From Chelonoidis abingdonii (Eukaryota; Chordata; Testudines; Testudinidae): 64,000 nt of DNA. The stretch covers positions 77,979,112-78,043,111 of the forward strand of contig NC_133770.1 in NCBI RefSeq assembly GCF_003597395.2, in the 5' to 3' direction. Below, piece by piece: positions 54,686 to 64,000 of the stretch (the stretch's first letter is position 1; each line of letters starts with the position of its first letter). Made by a program: the position numbers and the translations under genes. Under the pieces are notes generated by a model. It was given only the letters and a program-made list of their open reading frames with translations, did not search any database and was not told the origin of the DNA.

Positions 54686-57068
54686 ACACACTGTGCTCTC
54701 TTTCTCGTGGAGGCTTCAGTTCTGTTGTTTTCCCTTAAATCTAAAATTGAGACTAAAAGAATATAGTTGCTCCTTATATATAGACAGCATAATAAGCCAG
54801 ATCCTCAGCTGACCGAAATGGGTGTAGTTCCATTGAATTCATTGAAGATTTACACCATCTGAGTATCTGTCCTAATAAACAGTAAAAAAAATACTATTTT
54901 TCTCTCTTAGATTTAATAAGCAGTGGTAGTGTCTGTAACAGAGATAAGGAATTTTTTGCAATTCATTAAGCAAACTTCTCCTACAGGTTACATTGATGCA
55001 ACCTCACTGAAGTTAACTGGGTTGCCCTGGTATAATCGAGAGAAGAATTTGGCCTATGATTTTTTACCTGACCGTATCTTTTTAATCAAGCATGCTGTGC
55101 TATTTTACCCTACCACCTGGCTTCCCTTTGGATCATGGGGAAGAGAGAATATTTCTCTACACATGAGGAAAAGATTTTGTTGAGTATCTACTAGTTTCTC
55201 TCATATGGTTTTTCCCTTTCCCCAAGAGAAGTCAATGCTAATTGGCTGAGAGTTTAAGAAAATAATCTTCTAATGTGAAAGCACGTTATGTTATCATGAA
55301 AGGGTCAACATAATTTTGATTCCCTCCACCTTCACCAAAACATTAAATATAAAACTTAGTGAGCAGAAGTAAGTCTGCTCACTCACTATGCTGCATTTGA
55401 GCAGTTTAATTAGACTTTGGATTTAAGGTGTTTTTATAAGAAGAAAATTGTTTTTAATAGTTTAGTTTAAAAAAAAAAAGCCCATAAGGGCACTTTCCCA
55501 TGTACTTGAACATGATTAAATGTAGCAGGGGGTTCTTCCTTCACGGAGTAAATTACCTTTGTCTCATGTGTATATTGATATAAACTTTAAACACTTGGCT
55601 TTGGAATTTTACTTAGATGGTTTCTCTCATTGTTTGGGGTCAAGAGAGAGAATTTCGTGGAAACTAACAGGAAATCTCTCTTTGATTATAAGGAATAGGT
55701 TTCTAGTTTCTTAGCTAGAAGAATAAAATCACTAAATTTTCATTTGCCTTTTAACAATATATAAAGCAAATTAAGATACTTAGTTTTCACCGTACATAAC
55801 TTAATCATTCAAAGAACACAAAAAAGAAATTGCCTCCTCTTATGAGTCATTCTGATTTGATACAGTGATCCTAAAATGTATTGGTTTGGATTATTCATGA
55901 CTATTTTGGGTTAAGTTTGAAAACTGAAGGGTCTGATCCTTCAAACACCTTTACCGGACATTGCGCTTTCACCCAGTAGTAGCATGTGTTTGCAGGATCT
56001 GACTCTAATTGAGGTTCTAATGTAATGTAGAACTCCTTCTCAGTGTATGAGTTGGGGTGTTACTTGATAAAATACTCCATTATGTCTGCTAGTGCACCTC
56101 CCTTGTCCTTTCAGTTTTCAAACAGAAAATATTTCCATTTTTGAAGCATTATGACAGATTTCAACTTAATGAGATAAATGAACTGGAATCTCAAGACATA
56201 AAAACGTTCAATGAATAAATGATCTTTTAAATCCAAATTTAATTCTTTAAAAAAGTCGACTGAAAATCCTGACATGTTTTAAAATATTCTCAGTAAATCT
56301 TAGTACTTGCATCTGGAATTACGCTTTAAACCTTTTGGTGCTGTACTGCAACATGTTCGGGCCTTTTAAATAATCTACAGTCATACATTTTAAAATTTTG
56401 ATATGTGACTACAAAGCTAGAAATAATATTTTTTTTTAAGTTCGTCATTCAGAAATCAATAACGATAGTGAGTCTTTCAGTTCAATTGAGTGCAAAATCC
56501 TGATTTTTTTATAACAATACACATAATAGTAGAAAGAAATAAAATGTTCAAATCTGAGCCTGAAATTAGGCACCTTAGATCCAAATTAGGTACTCTAATG
56601 TGACCCCAATCTAGCAAAGGACTTGTGACACAAACTTAAATCCTACTGAAGTGAATGGGACTTGAGGTATGTCAAAAGTTAAGCCCTAAGAGGCTTGATG
56701 GATCTGGGCCTATAAGAGTAGTACAAGCAGCATTGCCACCTACAGTCATGAACTGATCTGGGGACTTCCTAAAAACCAAGGACCCCTTCCACATACATTT
56801 TTTATACTGTTGTCCCTGGGCAGAGCTGGCAGCAGATGTGAGGGCCTCATAGGCTGGTTTCTCATTGGAGGAGAAAGCAGTGACACAAAGACATGGTATT
56901 TTGTGAGTGAAGCTTGTTTGTTTACACCATACAAGAAAGATTCAGGCAGAAAGCAAACCCTCCAGCTGTTTGCAACCATTTCCCCCCAAAGAATATGCAT
57001 CACAAAGCTAACAACAATATAGAATTTCTTCAAAGACTGCACAGGCTAAGACTAAGAATTTGAAATGC
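54686..57068. other. Non-coding stretch with old palindromic repeat traces
   Basis: No gene recognised. A decayed copy of the AGATCCTCAGCTG...ACACCATCTGAG palindromic repeat is at about 54795-54875. CAAAGGACTTGTGAC with GAAGTGAATGGGACTT (about 56615-56665) is another scrap of the same type. Confidence 0.4.
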
Positions 57069-57382
57069 TATGGATGTGTCTGCATTTCAAGCATGAGGTG
57101 TAAGTTCCATCTTGAGGAGGCATATGTGCTAGCTTGGATCAAGCCACGACGCTAAAAATAGTGTGTAGCTGGCCATTGAGACTCTAGTGATGAGAGGGCC
57201 TAGCTGCCCAAAGTATGTACTCATCTGTTATATATATACACTCAGGATAGCTAGCCCCTCATATCACCCATGCTGCCCTGGCTACATTCTGTTTTTAGCA
57301 TACTAGCTTGATCAGAGCTAGCATGAGTATGTTTCTTTGAGCTGGAATTTATACCTCCATCTTGACGTGTAGACTATACCCT
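57069..57382. mobile_element. Palindromic MITE, Harbinger- or hAT-like
   Basis: The left arm reads TGGATGTGTCTGCATTTCAA and the reverse complement of the right arm reads GGGTATAGTCTACACGTCAA. The arms stay complementary through CTAGCTTGGATCAAGCC versus CTAGCTCTGATCAAGCT and on to the centre near 57225. GTCTACA ends are common in sauropsid DNA transposons. The target duplication is not resolved. Confidence 0.6.
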
Positions 57383-59384
57383 CTGTGTAACAATGTGGTG
57401 ACTTCTACCATAGCAATATCTCAAAGGCCAGTTTGTGGTTTGATATAACTTGGTTGAAAATGTAAATTCTCTTTTTTAATCCACTCTTTAACCAAGCTAC
57501 TCATAGTCTGTTTTTCCAAATGCAGTCGTTAATAATGATGGAGGGCCAAATACTCTTAGTCCTATCAGTAATAATCATCTGACCAATTTATTCCTATCAT
57601 GAATGAACAAATCAGGTTAGTGCAGGGTATCTGGCAATTTTAGCAGCAGTTTTCCCTATTGTAAATTGTATGTCAGTTCATGGCATATTTAATAAAACAA
57701 ATTTCTGATTTGAATTTAAATATAAACCCATCAAAATAAGTGCTATTCACTGTGAGTCCATTTTTTCTAGAAGGAAATTTATTATTTAATGGAGTCTTTA
57801 CTATCAAGGACTGTTGAATATTGCTTATTCAAGCTACAGAATTGGTGAGTTGAACCAGTGACAGTTTTTTTAGCCCTTCCTTAGGTGCAAAGCTCTGAGA
57901 TTCCATGTTTATAGGACATTTTATACAAAATATGGTATATGTTCATGAATATGAAATTCTGAGCAGTAGGAAGCATATCACATTTTTATAACATGCTCCG
58001 TAGTAGTACTCAGTTCTTTGTGACCAGATTATTTTTATTAACATGAACAGTATTTGTCCTTCAGTGTTTTTGGGTACTCAGCTTGTTTAACAAAGTGTTA
58101 GAGAGGCAGGAACTGCAATAAGGTACCACATAACTTTGTTAAAAAGAGAACAAAATTGCCCCTGATAGATGAGAAATAGACAGTACATTGAGGAAAATGT
58201 ATTCCCCAGTATCAGTTCATGCTCTGCAGAGGTCTCTCTTTTTGAGTGCAGTGCAAGTCAAGAAAGCCATTTTTCCGCTTAAGGTAAAAAAATGAACAAA
58301 GCATGAATGATATTTTCAAATTGTGCTTATTTCACTTTTACGCAATTATGTCAAGGTGGATAGGCGGCTGTCGAATTACATTCTTCAGGGATTTCACCAG
58401 GACTTCCCAAACACATACCACACCATCTCAACCTGTACACCAGTCATATTTCACAAATTAAGTAAGGATGGAAGCTGGACAAGAGACCTCCAATGAAAAT
58501 CTATGATATGACAAAAGTAGTAGAGGCAGTTCATTAGGCAATTCCTTCCAAATCAGCAGTGAACCAGTGATAGAGACTAATGCTGAAGAGTCCTTAGTTG
58601 CTAGGAGCACATGGGTACCAGGATGCCTGCTTCTCCTCCATCAGTTCCATGGTTGCTAGGGCCTCCCCTGACAGAGTGAAGTCAAGGTTTAAGTATGTGC
58701 ATTATGTGGTCCTTGAGAGTCAAACTGTATACAGTAAATATAAGATTATTATTTATTATTAATAATAAATAAAAAGTATGCAAAACATCTCATCTAAGCA
58801 TCTGAACCTTGTTTCTGCCTCGGTATTCCCTATTTCTAACACCAGGGGGAGGAGAGGGGAAGTGGCTTTCCCTGGAGTTTTATCATTGCAGTGTCAAACT
58901 ACAGAACCAGTAAAGATATCTGAGCAGTCCTGGCTTACAGTGGCTGCTCTTAGTGTTTTCCAATTCCAAAATGTTGCAATTAGATAACAGTTGTGAACAT
59001 GTGTAGTATCATCTGAATTTCCCTATACCTAACCTCTGGTACCAAAAATTATCCCAGGCAATTGAAAAGTTACTGTTTTCATGGCCAGCAATAAATCCCC
59101 GGGCTAGTTGCTGGGTAGAATCACTGCTCTTTGACTCTTCTGCTCACCAGCTACACCTATCAAACATTCAAGAATCCCCAGCCACATGGTTTTGAGGCAC
59201 AGATAGCTTTTATGTATTTAGGGAAGGGAAGGACTCCTTTGCTGCTTAGACTCCTTTGCTCCCTTATATACTTACTGATCTTTGCCTGCCTCTCTAAATG
59301 TAACAAGCTTCCTGAAGCATGGAATGGGATGTGAGGGAGGTTTTTACTTTGGCGGATTTTCTTTTGGAGGGCAGCTATGAATCC
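57383..59384. other. Non-coding stretch with an AT simple repeat
   Basis: No gene recognised. An (ATT)n/(AAT)n stretch is at 58745-58775. Confidence 0.4.
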
Positions 59385-59600
59385 AGTAAAGATAACAATA
59401 CCAATGTCTTATATAGTGCTTTCCATCCATAGATCGCAAAGTGCGGTACAAAGAAGGTAATGATATTTTCCCCATTTTACTGATGCATAAATTAAGGCAT
59501 AGAGGGGTGTGGCCAAAGTCATCCAGTAGGTCAGCTGAACAGAAGCCAGGTCTCCAAAGTCATAGTCCAACACCCTATCTGCCTGATCACATTGGTGGTT
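59385..59600 (-). repeat. MIR-like SINE, antisense
   Basis: It contains ATATTTTCCCCATTTTACTG and TTAAGGCATAGAGGGGTGTG, then CCAGTAGGTCAGCTGAAC and AGGTCTCCAAAGTCATAGTC near the head. This is the antisense MIR core with flanking parts. Confidence 0.65.
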
Positions 59601-61484
59601 TGTATTATTCACATTGTATTATTATTGTTACTGCTGCTTTCTCCATTACACAGGTGCTCAGGAGAAGGGCTCTAAGAATGGTTGCTTGAGAGGGCAATGC
59701 TGTGGATAGTCAGTACTTCACACTGAGGACTGGAATTAATTCTAAGTTGGAGAGCTGTTTGGTATTAACTTTCTGACTATATTAATTTATTTTGCTTTCT
59801 TGTTATAAAAAAACTAACTTTTGAGGAAAAGACTTGCTGATTTGCATGTTTTTTTTTTCTGAATCATAGCACCAGATGACAGATATTAATTTTGTGATAA
59901 GAGAGCTAAGTAGCTTTTGTGGTATGGGTGGCATATTTGGTAAGTAGAAATAATTCACCTCTGATGTGTGGCTGAAACTTCCTTAAATTCTGAGTGCCGC
60001 CTGAAAGTAGGAAAATACTGAATATATTCCTTTGCCCAGGGCTTCTCTAACTTTTTATTACATCAGAAAAGTGAGACATTAGCTGATGGATGACAGCTCC
60101 TCTCATCTGTGATTGTGTAGGGCCCCCTTCAGTCCCAAATACCACCCTTGTGTATCTACAGAAAACACCTATATGGAAAAGCAGTAAGAAAAAACTCTCT
60201 CTTTTTAGCAGTCTTTAGTGCAAGAAGTTGACAGTTTAGGAGCAGCCATCACAATGTGGCCTGGCACATCTCTGTAGATCTACATTAAGTGCTCATCAGA
60301 CCACCATAGGTTTCATAAGCCTTGGATTGGGTACCCCGAAACTGAGGTATGCACAGGGAAAATACACATTTTGGGTTAGCCCAACTTGGCCACTGGATGT
60401 CAGTGTTGCTCCCCATGAACATAACTTTCAATTGCTTCTTTTGGGGGTGGGGAGAAGAGGTAGGAGTTGTAAGCAAACAGACTTGAAGACAAAAATGCCA
60501 TGGTAGTCTGAGATAATTAAGTGCAGATGTCAAGCTCCGATCACTTTTCAGTCCTTTCCTAAAAGCCCCCAAGCTTTGTCAGATGGATCCATACAAATTA
60601 TTTGCAGTAGCTGCAGGTATTTTTTAACTTTAAAAATTTGGAGAAAAAAAATTTCCTTCCCTTGATGATTTTTTAAAAATATGATGAAAACAATTGCAAA
60701 AAAAAAATTATTCTTGGAATATTGTATGATAAAGTAACTTTTTAAGAAGGGAACAAAAGAAAATTATTCAGCTAAACAAATTGTCCGATAGTACTTTGTT
60801 GAATCATTCCCAGATAAGTCGTAACATTTTGGAATGTTTTTGAATATAAGTATCAGATTTGCTGTTCTTTTCTGCACCACCTTTTTAAAAAAGAAGGATG
60901 CACTTGTATGAATTTAAAATAACTTTCTGGGAGTGGGGAAAAAGACACATACTGAATCTCGGGGGGAGGACAACCCAGGAGAATGTTCCCCCATAAAACC
61001 CTCACAATTTTCCTATTGATGCAACAGTTAAAATTTTTTCATGATTCCCTCCATTTCCATATGGCTATCTTCACTGCTGTTTTCTCTGTGATTGAGGCAA
61101 ATTCCCAACACACATTTTCTGTAATTGTTTGTTTGTATGATTGCTGTGCTTATATTTGTTCAATCAATTGTGGATATCCTCAGTTTCTAAATATCCTGTT
61201 AGGGATTGTCCGAATTCTGTAAAATCCTGGAATAAAATATACTTACCACAACCACACTCTTGCAGAGCTCAAAAAAGCTGGAAAAAAATTGTTTCACAGA
61301 AATTCCTAGGAAAATTTTCACCATTTTTGTTTCTGTGATTTTAGACCCATATAATTTTGATTTGTTTTTGTGAAATTTCAAGCAATTGGACATAGTGGAC
61401 TATCAATTTTTGCCCTAATATTTGTATTTGCAGATTTTACTATCTCTTTCTCCTTTGAGGCAACATCCTGAGGGTCAGGAGCCA
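59601..61484. other. Non-coding stretch, nothing recognised
   Basis: AT-rich. Open frames near 60285-60572 and 60983-61393 have no family motif. Confidence 0.4.
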
Positions 61485-61720
61485 GGTATTTCTAAGTCTG
61501 AATAATACTTTATAGTTATGTAGCACATTGCAAATATCAGTGTTGCTTCACTGGATCTCAGAGAGAGAGATAATAAACATTACCTCCATTTTACATATGG
61601 AAAAACTGAGGCTCAGAGAGGTGAGATGACTTGCCTAATGTTACACAGAAAGTGGTGGCAGAATCAATAGAACCCAGTCTCCTATTTTCCAGTACCGTGC
61701 TAAATCCAGTAGCCAATACT
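61485..61720 (-). repeat. MIR-like SINE, antisense, well kept
   Basis: It contains CTCCATTTTACATATGG and AAAACTGAGGCTCAGAGAGG, then TGACTTGCCTAATGTTACAC and AGAACCCAGTCTCCTATT. The antisense MIR core and the tRNA-derived head are both visible. Confidence 0.7.
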
Positions 61721-62916
61721 GTCCCTACTACCTCTCTTATCACTTAACCTCTCTTATCAGTCCCTCGCTTTACAATTAATGTGGTAACACTCAGAGGTGC
61801 TGGAACCTCCTAACTTGAAGTGGTTTCCATTATATACAGGATTTATAGTTTGTTTCAATGATTTACAGCGCCTCCACTATACAAATTGTTCCAGCATCCC
61901 TGGTAACACCAGTAATATCATGCTCCTTTGTTACTAATTTCAGTCCTGATCAGTTCTAAGTTCCATGTGGGTAGACTTCAGTGGGGATCCACGTGGACAC
62001 AGGATTCTCCTGCATGGAGATTAGTGCAGGATTGGGGCCATTTGTGTCCTCAGTATGAAAATAAAAGTATAAAGTCACACGAAATTTGATCTGATTAGGT
62101 GAAGTATTTTTGTGACAGACTTTCAGAAATGTCCACAAATTAGATCTCTAATCTGGAGACATTGCACTCTCCTTTTCCCACCCTAAGATTCTGTTATTGG
62201 ATATATTGGATGTGACATGAGGGTGAAGGCTTCTAAAGCATATGCACTGAAAAAACAATGCTTTAGGTTCATCTTTAAGAACCCAAGTATCCAGTCTTCT
62301 AATAAGATAAGAATCTCGTAAAGCAAGTTGTTGTATTTGGACTTTCTTCATTTACTGAAACATGACTTAGGAAAACTACCTGAAAGTCAAAAACAAAAGT
62401 AGGTAGTGTGTATGAGAGTTCTTAAAGTTTTATTATATATACAAACACGCACTAATGAGAAGAGCAGAATTTTGAGTAGCAGTAGATGAAAAATTAAAAT
62501 AATTCAGGGTAAGTGATGTGTTGCAATGTAATCATTCAGTACGTTTTGATCTCATTTGAATTCAACACTGTTCACAAGTGAGATTTTAGCAGAATATTTT
62601 AGAATAGCTGTGTAATCTGTAGGACAGGAAAATTGGAATTTTTTCATTATACACCTGTGCAGAACCAAAAGTTGGCTTCATTTTCATGGAATGAAACTGA
62701 AGCACTGCACCTTTGAATTCTCCTTTGCAAAAAGGAATCCAGTGGCAGTTACTTTTCTGTTGTTCATTTTGTTTCATATTTTTACATTTTGTTTCTGTTA
62801 CAAAGAAGATGAAAAGTAAAACTAATTTCCCAGCTGATTCTTTTGTCTCTCTCCATTATGACAAATGTAATTTGCAGCATTTCAGATAACCTAGAAATCT
62901 GCTTAGGTGCTTGGAG
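61721..62916. other. Non-coding stretch, nothing recognised
   Basis: AT-rich single-copy-looking DNA with no supported gene. Confidence 0.4.
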
Positions 62917-62988
62917 GGCAGATCCCCAGCTGGTGTAAATTGTCATAGCTCCTCTAATATGGCAATTTATACCAACTGAGGATCGGCC
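62917..62988. repeat. Short palindromic MITE of the 'ggtgtaaat' type
   Basis: The left arm GGCAGATCCCCAGCTGGTGT and the reverse complement of the right arm GGCCGATCCTCAGTTGGTAT are inverted repeats. They continue into AAATTG on both arms around a centre with ATAGCTCCTCTAATATG. Abundant amniote repeat. Confidence 0.7.
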
Positions 62989-63104
62989 TCTTATTGCTTG
63001 CTACTGTGTGTGCACACGTGCACTATCATCATCAATCATGTAAACAAGAAAAGGCAAACACTTTGGAGAATAATGTTTTTGAGATAACTAATTGTAATGA
63101 CCCA

Positions 63105-63335
63105 TAGTCATCACTGGGGATTGAATTTAGGGTCTTAAGCATCAAAAGTACAAGCACCCGACTATTTGAACTCCTTTAGTTGTAAATTAAGTGGCAGGCT
63201 ATTATAGTCATTTGGGTCTGCCACCAGAGACATGTGCTGTCTCACTACTAAATGAGCTCCAGTGGTAGAGACCTGAGTTTTTGGCACTGAAGGTTTCAGA
63301 TTTGATCCCTGCTGATGGCTTTCGGATCCCTGGAG
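63105..63335. repeat. tRNA-like SINE heads in inverted arrangement
   Basis: The right part has box A-like AGCTCCAGTGGTAGAGAC and box B-like GGTTTCAGATTTGATCCCTG, spaced as in tRNA genes. The left part has the antisense of the same kind (GGGGATTGAATTTAGGGTCT). Together they form an imperfect palindrome. Turtles carry tRNA-derived SINEs, which fits. It is not a functional tRNA gene because no cloverleaf pairing of acceptor arms is seen. Confidence 0.55.
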
Positions 63336-64000
63336 TTTTGCGACCCTGGTTCATTACACTGAGAAAGCAAAGTATCTAAGACTATATATATTTGAACATA
63401 CATTTTGTTTGTGTGTCTTTTTCCCAGCAAAATTACTTAATCAGAGAATAAATCTTAATTTCTGTGGAACTTTCATGACTGTCTTCTATAAGTGTTCCAG
63501 AAAAGGTGACATCCTATTCTGAAATATGAAAAAAAAAGTGTTTTAAACTATATCTTTGGAATCTCTGAATTTGACACTCAAATATAGTTTAGGAAAGAAT
63601 ATTTACAATTTTGATTGATTATCTCCAAAAAAATTTTTTAAGCCAGAATAAAACTAACATATAACAAAGGCACTGTTTAATGCAAAATTCTGGTGCTGCT
63701 AATGCTCCACTGTAATAACATTAGTGATTAATGCACTGCAATATCCAAATATGATCCCATTCAATATTCATGTGTGGGATTATTAATTACAATCTTCCAA
63801 GATGCTGTTCATCAACCTGTCATCTTCCTCCTCTTTCTTTTTTTGGAGTAATATAGATAGCAGTCCATGCCAGTACTAAGGTTCAGAAAGAGAGCGTACA
63901 CAATTAAAATTATGCATACAAAGTGCATTTACCAACAGTGTTTCATGCAATTAATCAATATGGGCCAAACTCTAGTTAAATCACTTCGGATGGAGGTACG
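63336..64000. other. Non-coding stretch to the window end
   Basis: AT-rich. No gene or repeat recognised. Confidence 0.4.

Noticed and set aside
58740..58776. Possible origin or matrix-attachment AT element
   Set aside because: Only a short ATT/AAT simple repeat; no further support from sequence.
63230..63330. Functional tRNA gene
   Set aside because: Box A and B-like sequences are present but diverged (ATTTGATCCCTG), no acceptor stem pairing or terminator is evident, and an inverted partner lies beside it; fits a SINE head better.

Overview
The window is vertebrate nuclear DNA and most likely comes from a turtle (Testudines). I judge this from the repeats: CR1 LINE copies on both strands, DIRS-like tyrosine-recombinase retroelements, Penelope-like elements with the tail typical of turtle and crocodilian copies, many hAT-type MITEs with 8-bp target duplications, L2/MIR-like fossils and several sauropsid LTR families. 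The family names rest on protein motifs, terminal repeats, target-site duplications and my memory of these families. No database search was run.

Gene content is very low. The only stretch that looks like a host exon is 24774-24947 on the plus strand: 58 codons between a polypyrimidine tract with TAG acceptor and a GTAAGT donor, open only in the exon itself. I could not identify the protein. The rest reads as intron or intergenic DNA, and nearly every other open frame is a fragment of a transposable element or chance.

Layout: 494-642 a small palindromic MITE; 4961-7790 a minus-strand CR1 reaching into its endonuclease domain, with a foreign insert at about 5925-6370; 8498-9230 an inverted (head-to-head) Penelope-like copy with a 9-bp target duplication; 12885-14925 a plus-strand CR1 with reverse-transcriptase motifs, broken by two hAT MITEs (323 bp and only 41 bp), each with its own target duplication; 14930-15690 and 16778-18454 LTR-like blocks; 19700-20385 an L2 3' end; 23053-23682 a solo LTR; 24774-24947 the candidate exon. 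From about 27115 to 35340 lies a decayed but nearly full-length DIRS-like element (gag, RT, RNase H, recombinase and terminal inverted repeats). It is interrupted by a CR1 that keeps its 5' region and ORF1, by a 1196-bp solo LTR, by a second CR1 and by a CR1 scrap of about 45 bp. Then come nested LTRs at 36553-37753; hAT MITEs at 41128-41632 and 42844-43206; an LTR split by a Harbinger-like element at 47210-48048; a second DIRS 3' fragment at 49020-50632; a minus-strand CR1 at 50790-53550 split by a 1404-bp hAT; and a hAT at 54123-54677 that carries five 73-74-bp tandem units, each an imperfect hairpin. From 54686 to 64000 the sequence is mostly single-copy, AT-rich and gene-free, with MIR-like fragments, two palindromic MITEs and a tRNA-like SINE pair near 63100.

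No genes work together here. The insertion order can be read directly: DIRS and old CR1 copies are the oldest hosts, with LTRs, CR1s and hAT/Harbinger MITEs inserted into them. The most unusual structures are the hairpin-array hAT at 54123-54677, the inverted Penelope copy at 8498-9230 and the multiply invaded DIRS element.
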